In this document: piece by piece, positions 20,366-30,300 of the stretch | How the letters are laid out: each line of letters begins with the position of its first letter | Numbering within the stretch: the first letter of the stretch is position 1 | Assembly (NCBI GenBank): GCA_965240325.2 | Contig: OZ251222.1 | Location: 1,116,001 to 1,180,000 of the forward strand | Source: Rebecca billardiae RCC1528 | Lineage: Eukaryota > Haptophyta | Direction: 5' to 3' | DNA length: 64,000 nt | Made by a program: the position numbers and the translations under genes | The notes under the pieces: model-generated | Told to the model about the DNA's origin: nothing | What the model saw: the letters and a program-made list of their open reading frames with translations, nothing else | The model's database searches: none

Positions 20366-21895
20366 ATGGCGGCCGCCGCGACCCAGCGCCTCCTGTCGTT
20401 CCATGACTTCTCGGAAGAATGCGACGACGAGCTTGCCTTGGTGGCCGCATGCCGCACGCCACGGCTGCACGTCGATGTTGTTGTGGTGGACTCGCCGCTG
20501 CGCTGCGCATTCGCTCGGTACGTCGTCGACGGCGCGCGCGGCATCACCCTGGTGCCAGCCGAGGGGGACGAGGGCGACGCGGGGCTGATGCGCACGCCGC
20601 ACGGCGCCACCCTCGCGTTCTACGCGAGTGGCCGCTCGGAGCGCGCAGCTGCCGTCGAGGCGCTCATCTCCGCGGCCGTGCCCGCCGAGCAGCCCTCGCT
20701 GAGCCCAGCGCCACTCGAACGGCTGCGTGGGCGCGAGTACGACGCAATTCTAATTGCTGCACCACTTCTCGGCATCGAGCCGAGCTTCTTGTCGTCCGTG
20801 GGGGCCCGGCGCGCCGTGGTGGTGGGCGACACGGGCAGCGTCAACTGCCTCGGGTACGACTGGCCCGCGTGCCTCGCGCACCTCCGCCGCGGCGCGCGCG
20901 AGGGTGTGACATTCCTTCCGCCCGCAACGAGCCGCCGCGCGCCGCTTCCACTGGCCGCGTGCGCCGCGCTGCCGCAGCGGTGCGAGGAGCTCGTGTGGTC
21001 GGCGATCTGCCGGTTCATGGGCGAGCGGCCCGAGATGGCCGGCGAGCCCGAGCTCGCGCTGCGGATCAACCGCAGCAATGCCCTCCTGTGCGCGCGCTGG
21101 CATGCCGAGCTGAGCGCGGGCGAAGCGCCGCCGCCGGACGCGGCCGAGCGGCTGCCCGCACCGCTCGCGGCGGCTGTCGATGCGTACGTCGCTCGGCACT
21201 CGAGTGGCGGGGCGACGCTCGAGCCGCAGTTCGGCAGCGAGCTCCGCGCGGCCGTGAGTACGTGCGTCCTCGTCTTCTCTCGAGCGCTCGCCGCCGGCGG
21301 GCCGCGGGCGGCGGTTGCGGAGGCCGGCGGCAGCGGCTGCAGCGTGTATGCTCGACCGCTTCAGAGTCTTGCAGAGCTGGCCATGCCCCGGGCGGAGGCG
21401 GTCGCGCGGCTGCAGCGGGCGGGACTGCGCCGTGGAACGCCGTGTTACGATCTGCTCGGCATGGCCCTGGCGCTCGGCGCACCCGCGAGCGCGCTCCTCG
21501 AGCGCATCGAGCTGCCAGCCACAGAAGGCGCGACGCGCTCAGGCGAGGCGGAAAGAACAGCGCCCGACTCGGCCGCGGCGGCGGCGGGGGCGCAGCCGAG
21601 CCGCAGCCAGCCGCCGCTGTGCCGGCTGTATTCGGCCGTGCTCGCAGCTGATGGGGCGGACTCGGCGGACTCGTCGGCCATGGATCGCCCTGCAGATGTC
21701 GCGCTGCAAGCGGCGCTGGCAGCGATGCTCAGCGCATCGCCGAGCGCAGACAGCGTGCAAACGACAACATGTGAGCCGGGCGGTGTGTCGGACACAGCCA
21801 GAATCGCCGGCGGCTCCGCCGAGTCTGACGCAGCTGAAGCTCACGCAGCCTCGCCAGCACCACGGTCCAAGAGGCGTTGCGTGTCAGATCATTGA
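20366..21895 (+). CDS. Probable nucleoside-hydrolase-like protein, divergent
   Basis: A single-exon ORF of 509 aa. Near the N-terminus [17 protein letters not shown] (residues 12-28) has the layout of the calcium/ribose-binding aspartate cluster of inosine-uridine nucleoside hydrolases (DxGxDxDDexAL). It resembles the clearer copy in the receptor-like protein at 39822-45623. A hydrophobic strand (HVDVVVVDS) follows, as in the family's Rossmann-like core, and later [12 protein letters not shown] and [13 protein letters not shown] could be core strands. The first Asp-Gly pair is changed (DF), so catalysis is doubtful. The last ~130 residues are Ala/Ser-rich, low complexity, ending with a basic KRRCVSDH. 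The 3' third and flank are duplicated as a broken copy at 32194-32845. Alternatively it is an unrelated orphan alpha/beta protein. Confidence 0.5.
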   Translation: MAAAATQRLLSFHDFSEECDDELALVAACRTPRLHVDVVVVDSPLRCAFARYVVDGARGITLVPAEGDEGDAGLMRTPHGATLAFYASGRSERAAAVEALISAAVPAEQPSLSPAPLERLRGREYDAILIAAPLLGIEPSFLSSVGARRAVVVGDTGSVNCLGYDWPACLAHLRRGAREGVTFLPPATSRRAPLPLAACAALPQRCEELVWSAICRFMGERPEMAGEPELALRINRSNALLCARWHAELSAGEAPPPDAAERLPAPLAAAVDAYVARHSSGGATLEPQFGSELRAAVSTCVLVFSRALAAGGPRAAVAEAGGSGCSVYARPLQSLAELAMPRAEAVARLQRAGLRRGTPCYDLLGMALALGAPASALLERIELPATEGATRSGEAERTAPDSAAAAAGAQPSRSQPPLCRLYSAVLAADGADSADSSAMDRPADVALQAALAAMLSASPSADSVQTTTCEPGGVSDTARIAGGSAESDAAEAHAASPAPRSKRRCVSDH

Positions 21896-22239
<344 letters not shown>

Positions 22240-22461
22240 AATTGATGACTACGTCACTACGCGCCAAGTGACACCGCGTCACCAGGAGTCGTACAGCAGT
22301 TGGCGGGCGTCCTGAACTGATTGAATCCGAGTGAATGTTATTGCCTGCCTGCCAGCTGTACCGTATAGCTTGACTAGTACTAGTAGTGCGCGGCGATGAG
22401 ACACTCTAAGACATCTAGTCGAGTCGTCATTCTTAGAGTAGCGCGCAGCGCTATAAATAAG

Positions 22462-22751
22462 TGTTGTATTAATCCCGAATTTCCTACGTGCACGATTTCT
22501 TTTCTTCTCCAGGCGGTTGGCTCCAACCGTCCGGATGGTCGAAGTACCCGGTACTGCCTGCAGAGCTGCAGGCGAAAGCTGCGCTGCCAGTTACGTATGG
22601 CGGCCGTTTGCCGCCCACCGCTTTTTGCATCCGTTTCTGAGGACCGACACCGCCCGCTCGTCCGCACGGACGGCGCTGCTGACGACGTCCGCAGGGACAC
22701 TGTCATAAGCCCCTGCGTGACCGGGGAACTGGTAAGGCGGAATAAACATCA
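22462..22751 (+). repeat. 5' LTR of copia element
   Basis: 290 bp, TG...CA ends. It is almost identical to 24786-25077 and preceded by the target duplication ATAAG. Confidence 0.93.
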
Positions 22752-22786
22752 TGAGCTCACGCGTGTGAACCCACGTACCACCGGGC

Positions 22787-24772
22787 ATGGCCCACCCAAC
22801 CGGTCGCAGCGTCGCGGGTGTCGCGACGAACGCGCGGGCAATGATGCTCGCGTGCGGCGCGCTCTGCATCAAGCAGCCGAGTGAAAGCGCGCAGACGAAC
22901 CAGATGCCCACGCACGGCGTGGTGTACGAGTTCGGTGACTACCAGAAGGACATCCGTTACGCAACCTCGAATGTCCTCCGCCTGCAGGGCGGCTGCGCGC
23001 GCGGTACGAACCGCGCGAGCATTGACGTGCCCGCGTGTGGCACTTGCGGTGACGACACCGCGGCGGGGGCCTGGATGGCCCTCGTGATCGACAACGTCGA
23101 GCACGAGCTCGATGATGATGGGAATGGAGACGATCCATACCCTTCACGGCATCCGCTGAGGCCGATGCTGCGAGCGCCCCGACCATCCTCACGAGAGGAC
23201 AGCTGGACGGTGCGCGAGGTGCTGCTCGATGACGGGCAGCAGCAGGTGATACACTCAAAGGACGTGTACATCATTGAAGAACGGTCGCTGGTCGAGGGGA
23301 GGCACACTCCATTCGCGGCCAGCGATGACAATGCCGAGCCCGAGACTGAGCTGGGGGACGCCGCTGACGGCGAGCTCACCGGCGAGGGCGACGAGCATTT
23401 TGAGATTGAGGACGGCGCTGCCGATGACGGCGGCGCGGCTGCTCATGACGACGGGGGCGCGGCGAGCGAAGCTGCGCAACCGAGCGCCGACGGCGATGAC
23501 GCCGGAGGCGATGACGACGCACGAGCTGGTGAGTCCGCGGCGCCCGAGCTGCCGCGCGACTACGACCCGATGCGACGAGACCGAGCGAGGCGGAGCAGAC
23601 CAGCCGCGCAGACGGTGCAGGCTGTTGTGAAGGCGCTCCCTGGCATGCGCCAGGCTGGGCGCGTGTGGTACCTACACTTGCGTAAGTGTTTGCTCGAACA
23701 TGGGTTCGAGCCGTGCCCGAGCGCGCCGTGCATCTACTCGAAGGCAGTCGATGGCGGCTATGTGTTCGTCGGTCACTTTGTCGACGATCTGCTGATGATG
23801 AACATCTCGAAGGACAAGAACGCGTTGGACGCCCTGATGACGGCGTTGCTGACGCACTACGAGATGCAGGGCGCGGACTGCCTGAGCAAGTTCCTTGGCG
23901 CCGAATTTGAGACCACGGTGGACGGACTTTTTACCCACCTGAACCAGTACATCGGTGATGTGTGCGAGCGCTTCCACCTGAGTGGAGAGCGCCACCCACC
24001 GACCCCCGAGTGCAGCGAGACGCGCGAGATCCCCCGCCCGCTGCAAGCCCTCCTGCTGCGCGCCGACCGCCAGCACTACCAGGAGATGACCGGTGCCCTC
24101 ATGTACTGCATGACGACGTGTCGCCCCGACATCGCACACGCCGTGAACATGCTGGCACGCCGGATGTCCAATCCCCGGCTCTACGACTTGACCGCCGCGA
24201 AGCGCACGCTCCGATACTTGCTCGGCACGCGTCGGCGCGGCATCCTCTTCCGGCACGCGACGCACGCACAACACCCTGATTTGGTGGCGTACGCGGACTC
24301 GGACTGGGCGAACGATCGTGAAGATCGACGTTCTACGACGGGATACCTTGTTATGTACAACGGGGTCCCGATCTCGTGGCACAGCGGACTGCAGAGCGTG
24401 GTCGCGTTGTCTACGTGCGAGGCAGAGTACATCGCGCTGAGCGAGTGCTGCCGCGAGGTGATCTACCTGCGCGACCTGGTCACGTTTTTGAACGAGCCGG
24501 TCGTGGAGCCCACGACGGTGATCTACGAGGATAACCAGGGCACGATCGATTTGACGAACAACCCGGTGCACCACAAGCGCACCAAGCACATTGACGTGAA
24601 GTACCATTTCACGCGGCGCGCGCAAGCCGACGGCGCCGTGCGGATCCAGAAGGTGCCGACCGACGACAACCGGTCCGACATCATGACCAAGGCTACCGCG
24701 ACGAGTACTTTTCTCAAGCACGTCGTGGCGATACTGCATGCTGTTCCACCACCTCCGCCGCCTTCGGCATGA
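22787..24772 (+). CDS. Copia Pol remnant (partial RT + RNase H) fused to an unrecognised N-terminus
   Basis: An uninterrupted 661-aa ORF. The first ~270 residues are unrecognised and include an Asp/Glu/Ala-rich stretch (about 185-260). RT sequence begins abruptly near residue 275 with ALPGMRQAGRVWYLHLRKC, equivalent to the ALYGLKQAxRxWY block, so the earlier fingers/palm block is missing. The active site reads FVDDLLMM. RNase H is complete, with VAYADSDWANDREDRRSTTG, the ALSTCEAEYIAL block, EDNQGTIDL and HHKRTKHIDVKYHF. Loss of integrase and protease makes it non-autonomous. The frame survived the deletion, so the fusion may still be translated. Upstream residues could be gag-derived or captured. 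Confidence 0.8.
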   Translation: MAHPTGRSVAGVATNARAMMLACGALCIKQPSESAQTNQMPTHGVVYEFGDYQKDIRYATSNVLRLQGGCARGTNRASIDVPACGTCGDDTAAGAWMALVIDNVEHELDDDGNGDDPYPSRHPLRPMLRAPRPSSREDSWTVREVLLDDGQQQVIHSKDVYIIEERSLVEGRHTPFAASDDNAEPETELGDAADGELTGEGDEHFEIEDGAADDGGAAAHDDGGAASEAAQPSADGDDAGGDDDARAGESAAPELPRDYDPMRRDRARRSRPAAQTVQAVVKALPGMRQAGRVWYLHLRKCLLEHGFEPCPSAPCIYSKAVDGGYVFVGHFVDDLLMMNISKDKNALDALMTALLTHYEMQGADCLSKFLGAEFETTVDGLFTHLNQYIGDVCERFHLSGERHPPTPECSETREIPRPLQALLLRADRQHYQEMTGALMYCMTTCRPDIAHAVNMLARRMSNPRLYDLTAAKRTLRYLLGTRRRGILFRHATHAQHPDLVAYADSDWANDREDRRSTTGYLVMYNGVPISWHSGLQSVVALSTCEAEYIALSECCREVIYLRDLVTFLNEPVVEPTTVIYEDNQGTIDLTNNPVHHKRTKHIDVKYHFTRRAQADGAVRIQKVPTDDNRSDIMTKATATSTFLKHVVAILHAVPPPPPPSA

Positions 24773-24785
24773 TGTCGAGGGGGGG

Positions 24786-25077
24786 TGTTGTATTAATCCC
24801 GAATTTCCTACGTGCACGATTTCTTTTCTTCTCCAGGCGGTTGGCTCCAACCGTCCGGATGGTCGAAGTACCCGGTACTGCCTGCAGAGCTGCAGGCGAA
24901 AGCTGCGCTGCCAGTTACGTATGGCGGCCGTTTGCCGCCCACCGCTTTTTGCATCCGTTTCTGAGGACCGACACCGCCCGCTCGTCCGCACGGACGGCGC
25001 TGCTGACGACGTCCGCAGGGACACTGTCCGATAAGCCCCTGCGTGACCGGGGAACTGGTAAGGCGGAATAAACATCA
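24786..25077 (+). repeat. 3' LTR of copia element
   Basis: 292 bp. The main difference from the 5' LTR is CG inserted in TGTC(CG)ATAAGCC. It is followed by ATAAG. Confidence 0.93.
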
Positions 25078-25082
25078 ATAAG

Positions 25083-25290
25083 TGATGGCCCGCGGTGCAG
25101 GGCGGAGCGCGTAGCGTGGAGCCCCGCCGGGGGCCCTCACTACGTTGTCAAAAAGATCTTTTGATCAAAGAAAAGGGGATGGGGGACGATTTTGAGGGCT
25201 GTTGGAGGGTGAGTTTTCGACTTTTTGAGGGGGGGTATGCTGTCCATCACAGCTTAAAAGGCCGCGCCCGCTGCAATTCTTGTATCTACT
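25083..25290. repeat. Foldback family F, single right arm
   Basis: GGCCCGCGGTGCAGGGCGGA, then GGGCCCTCACTACGTTGTCA and the AAAGATCTTTTGATCAA region, match the right arm of the palindrome at 61640-62060. The copia element's 3' target duplication directly abuts the start, and no left arm lies on the other side of the copia insertion. Confidence 0.6.
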
Positions 25291-27163
25291 ATGGACGGAC
25301 GTGGGATCAGATACCCCGGGGGTGAAACAAGTGAGTATTCCTATCCCTCTTGTATGCTGAAGTACGAGTTTGCCGAGCGACGTTTGATTGTTTTGGGTCG
25401 AAAACAGCTATGAAGCCAGATTCTTTTGAATAGTGCTTGTTCAAATACGTTACCCGTCTGTCTCGATGGATGAACCGCCTCGTCATATTAAAAGAGATTC
25501 TTTTCAATGGCGCTTGTCCAACCAAGTTACCCGTCTGCCTCGATGGATGAACCTCCTCATAATATTGAAAGAGATTCTTTTGAATAGCGCTATTTAAAGC
25601 CAGTTACCCGCTTGCCTCGATGGATGAACCTCGTCCTGTACTCCTGTGCCATAAGCCCATAATGAAAGAGAGGCGCTTGTGAAAACAGGTTACCCGCCCG
25701 CCAGCGTTTGGATGCCGTGCAAAGGCGTGCGCGCCGCGCCGGTGCCCTCGCCCCGCGGTGGCGTGGGCTGGCTGGCTGCTGGTCTCGCCCACGCGCCCCA
25801 CTCGCCCCAAGCGCGCAACGCCTGCGGGAAGCGCCGGCACCATACCTAACTAACCTGCGCGTCGACGCCCGTCCCGCTGCCGCGGCCCGCGCCCTCGATC
25901 GATCGTCGATCGGACCGCGTGCGTGCGACTCCGTCCGCGCCCGCGCGCAGGGTGGGAGGGGCTGATGCAGGAGCAGATGCAGGACTACCTCGAAATTGCA
26001 CGCGACGAGGAGGTGCCCAGCGCGCACTTTACGCTGCGCGCATCATCGAGTGGTCGCCCAGCGAGCGCGGGCAGCCACCGCCGCCGGCTGACGGCGGGCG
26101 CAGCAGCGCAGCTGCCAGCTGCGGACGCGCAGCGGGCGCGGAGTGGAGGCCGGCGCGGCGGCCGGGCAGCGGCGGCCGGCGCGGCAGCACGCTCGTATAC
26201 ATCGCGGCAGCTACCGCCGTCGTGCGGGGAAAGCACACGCTCTCGGCGGCTTCCAAGATGCCGACGGGCCACGGCGTGCAGGCTGCGTGCGCGCTGCAGT
26301 GGCTGTGTCGAGCTGCTGCGGCGTGTGCTCGAGGCGCGGCGCTCGCACGGGCTACGCGGGCGCAGCGGGTGCGCGCAGCTGGCGCACGCAGTGCCACGTC
26401 CTGCGGCGCCAGTTTGGCGGCCGTCCGCCCCCCCGAGCTCGAGTTCTGCGCGCTTTGCGACGGCGCGGCCGGCCGCGCCCATCTGCCTGCTTGCTTGGGC
26501 ACGCCAGCATGGCCGCCGCCGGGCCTGCTACGCGCGCCGAAGCTGGAGGGCGGAGGAGGGCGCTGGGCTGCTCCTACGGCGTGCTGCAGCCCGGGCAGGC
26601 TCTACCGCGAGGCCGTCGCGCCTGCTCGCCGCCGTCGAGTCGCCCGTGCTGCGTGACCCTCGGCCGCACGTGCTCGGCGGCACCGCAGCAGGCGTCCCAT
26701 ACCACGGTATGCTCGAGCCGCTGTGCGCACCCAAGGCGCGAGCTGCTCGAGCGGGCCAGGTGGGCCCAGGGGGTGCGCGCAGCTGGCACACGCAGCCCCG
26801 CGTCATGGGGTGTCGGTTTGACGGTCGCCAGCCCCTGTGGGCTCGAGCGCTGTGCGCTTCACCACGGAGGTGCCGGCAGCGCCCCGCGGCGCGCAACGGC
26901 GGGGCAGCATGGCCGCCGCCGGCGCCGCCGCACATGCCGCCGCTTACGGGCAGTCGAGAGCTTGGGGCAGCACCTACGGCGCATGCTGCAGCTCGGGCGG
27001 GCTCTGCCAGCCTGCTGTGGCGTGATCGCGCATTTTCCAGACCGTCGACTCGCCCGCGCTGCATAATATTCCATTATTCGTTTGCCGCGCGTGCTCGACG
27101 GCGCTCCGCGCTGCTGCTGCCGCTACGGCCGCGCGTTGGACGGACAGCATATGCCGACGGAGG
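25291..27163. other. Repeat-derived region, no convincing gene
   Basis: From 25440 to 25680 a ~100-bp motif (GTTACCCGTCTGYCTCGATGGATGAAC, written here in pieces: GTTACCCG, CTCGATGGATGAAC) recurs at about 25450, 25530 and 25605. From about 25985, frames of 245-419 codons look coding by length, but they are Ala/Arg-rich and open in several frames. A segment near 25991-26075 resembles units at 59009 and 59234. Two diverged ~420-bp units (about 26328-26740 and 26741-27030) share GTGCGCGCAGCTGGC, CAGCATGGCCGCCGCCGG and TACGGCG-TGCTGCAGC motifs. I regard this as repeat DNA. Confidence 0.45.
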
Positions 27164-27230
27164 GTGCACCGCGGGCCCCTAACTACGTTGGTTCTATGGA
27201 AGGACCGCGGAACGCGGTCATATATATGTA
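27164..27230. repeat. Foldback family G, one end
   Basis: GCGGGCCCCTAACTACGTTG is followed by TTCTATGGAAGGACCGCGG and AACGCGGTCATATATAT. It is the reverse complement of the end at 59876-59940 and one arm of the palindrome at 63585-63715. Confidence 0.6.
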
Positions 27231-27378
27231 TGTCATTATTAAGGAAGTATAGCCCGCAGAGTTATGTAGCTTACCGGACCCGAGCGAGCTATAGTATTGA
27301 TGCTGCATTCGATCGTCAGCATGAATTTCAGTGATTTGGATGATGGTAGTACGTATGTAACTATAGTGCTCATCGTCA

Positions 27379-30300
27379 TTATGCGTCGAATGCTGGGAAA
27401 ATAGTGACGTTGCCAGAGCAGCAGCACCTGCAGCCGCCATTACAGACAATGTCTTTGAACTTGAGTACCGTGACGCACAAGGCGCTGCCCACACCCAATC
27501 CCCCAAGGGCAATGAGGACCCAGACCCACGCCTGCGCCCACCATCCGCTGCTGCTGCCAGTGTCGCCATCATCAAGAGCAGTCGTGTTGACCTCGTCATC
27601 ACCACCGTCGTCGTCATCATCACCAGCATCGTCTCCTGCTCCATCTTCACCTAAATCACTGCTGCCAGCAGCGCCAGCAGTGTGCCCTTCACCATCGACC
27701 ACTTGCTGCACAGCCGTCACCTCAAATGGTGTCAAGAGGAGGATGCCAGGAAGCCTCGAGTCCAGCTCTTGGAATAGCACGCCAGCCCTCGACTGCAGGA
27801 AGTCGGAGACATCTTCAGCGTTTGCCCAAGCGCCACCTGCACCAGGCTGCTGACGGATGACGATATTGAGGATGACGCTGCCTGCCTCCAAGGACATGAG
27901 GCTGACACGTGTGGTATTCGTCTCCAGATCAAGCCCAGAGAACATGGCATCATGTACAGCGTCCCAGCGCCGTTGCCCTTCCATAGTTCCTTGGTCCCAT
28001 AGATCAGGCGAGCCCTCAAGCACGACACGTAGGCCATAGCGCATTCCAGTGAAGGGAGGAGGACTTGGCGGGGGAGCTGGAGGGTGCGGAGGAGAGAATG
28101 GCGGAGGGAACGGCGGAGGTGGGCTGGGAGAGGGCGGAGGGGGCGAAGGATAAGGAGGAGGGGGCTGCACCGGCGGCTGGGAGGGTGGTGGCCTGGCTGG
28201 CGGCGGTGGCTGCGGCGGGTCTCGAATGCGTTGGCAGTCCTCAATGGCGCAGATGCACTCAGTGCCGAAAAGTAGCACTGTGCACAACGACGAGGAGTCG
28301 TCACCAGCCCCAGGTCCAGGCAGGTCGGGAGGCCGAAAGCGGTCGTACTCCCCGGCAGTGCATTGCGAAATCTCACATATGCAGGATTGTCCGTCGCCCA
28401 AGAAGCCACTGCATGCAGTGGGCGGAGGTGGTGATGGTGGCTGAGGAGGCGGTGAAGGTGGAGGGGCAAATGGGGGCGGGGTGGGGGGAGGGCTGGGAGG
28501 TGGCCTTGGTGGCATGGCAGGGGGCGGGCTCGGCGGTGGGAGGGGTGGAGGAGGCAGCAACGGCAGAGGTGGCGGTGACGGCGGCGGTGAAGGCGGTGGC
28601 GGAGATGGTGGTGGCAGGGGAGGGGGAAACGGCGGTGGCGCTGGAGGCAGACCTGGGGGCAGGCTGGGCAGCGGAGAAGGAGGAGGCAGAGGCGGGGGCC
28701 ATGGGGGTTGGTGTGGCGGAGGGCTCCAGATGTAGTAGCATTCTTGTGTGCGGCAGAGGCATACTCCAGGCTCACTCGGATGAGCAGCGATGCAAAGATC
28801 GTCGCCCAGGTTGCCAGCGTTGCACATGAGGTCTGGGCAGAAACACTCCGTTTCCGACACAAACGATTCGCAGCCCAAACGTGGTGGTGGCGGCGACAGA
28901 TTCCACGGGGTCGGCGGCGACGGCGGGGGCAGGGGCGGTGGTGGGCTGGGAGAAGGTGGCGGTGGCAGTGGAGACGGCGGCGGGTGCGGATCCGGAGGCG
29001 GCGGGGGCGTCGGAGGTGGTGGAGACGGTGCGGGCGGTGGGTGCCGTATGAGCTGGCAGTCCTCAGTCGAGCACACGCACAACGACGTCGAAATGAGCTG
29101 CAGGCACAAGCTTTCGGCAAGCCCAGAATAGCGGGGATACTCGCCTGCAGTGCATTGGGCGGGATGGCAGTAGCAGCGCTCCACCGTGTCGCTCAGATAC
29201 CCGCTGCAGGCCGTGGGAGGGGGGGGACTCGGCGGGAAAGGCGGCGGGCTGGGACTGGGTGGCGGCGATGGTGGCGGCGAGGGTGGCGGTGACGGCGGCT
29301 GGAGGGGCGGCGGGCTGGGCGGCGGGCGCGGAGGGGTCCAAGGCGGTGGCGATGGCGGTGGGCTGGGAGGAGGGTGTGGGGGGTTCGATGGCGGTGGTGA
29401 CGGGGGAGGCAATGGCGGGGGCGGGGGCAGTGGTGGTAGCATGGGCGGAAGAAACGGCGGGGGTGCTGGAGGTGAGCTGGGCGGCGGGCTCGGCGGTGGG
29501 GAGGGCGGGGGCACTGGAGGTGCGACTGGTGGAGGCGACGGTGGCGGCAACGGTGGCGAAGCGGGGGGGCGCGGGGGTGGCGGGCTGTGGATGTAGACGC
29601 ACGCCTCGCGTGGGCATGCGCACTGCTCATCGGCATTTGCATCCTCCGGCAAGATGCACAAACTGGAAGCGCTTGGCGACGTGTCGCCCGACGTGCACAT
29701 GGCAGAGGGGCATGTACACGTGTTGGAGTCAATCGGCTCGAGACATCCGGTTGGCGGCGGTGGCGCTGGATGAACGGGCGGCGGCAGATGCGGGGGGCTT
29801 GGTGGCGCTGGGGATGGCGGCGGCGAGGGTGACGGCGGTGGCGGGCTCGACGGGTTTGGAGAAGGAGGAGGGGCTTGGGGAGGGGGTGGAGGCGGAGGGT
29901 GCCAGATGGCCTGGCAGAAGACAGCAGGGCAAACGCAGAGTTGGCTGCCGTCCAAGGCAGGGAAGGGCTCGCCGTCACACAAGCTGCTTCCACCGCTGAC
30001 AAAGCGTTCGTAATCTCCGTCTGAGCATCGGCTCGTCGAGCACAGACACGAGCTCTCGTCGAGCGCTTCCACGCACGCCGTCGGCGGCGGCGGGCTTGGA
30101 GGTGTGGGCGGAGGGGTCGATGGTGGTGGGCTTGGTGGAGGTGAGGGCGGTGGCAGCGGGGGAGGAAATGGCGGCGGAAGGGGTGGCGGGGATGGAGGCG
30201 GCACCGGAGGAAGACTTGGCGGCGGTGAGGGTGGCGGTGACGGGGGTGGAGGGGACGGCGGTGGATGCGGTGGCGCGAATGGTGGCGGAGACGGCGGCGG

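Larger units (their letters stand above)
22462..25077 (+). mobile_element. Internally deleted Ty1/copia LTR retrotransposon
   Basis: LTRs at 22462-22751 and 24786-25077 begin TGTTGTATTAATCCC, end AATAAACATCA, and differ by essentially one 2-bp indel. The 5-bp target duplication ATAAG is present on both sides (22457-22461 and 25078-25082). A purine tract (TCGAGGGGGGG) abuts the 3' LTR, as expected for plus-strand priming. The element is only 2616 bp. The coding part keeps the C-terminal half of RT and RNase H, while protease, integrase and the N-terminal RT block are absent. Near-identical LTRs and an intact target duplication point to recent insertion, presumably mobilised in trans. Confidence 0.93.

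Noticed and set aside
25919-27182. 419-codon plus-strand frame at 25.9-27.2 kb
   Set aside because: Composed of diverged repeat units, all three frames are partly open, and composition is Ala/Arg-dominated. It is treated as repeat DNA.
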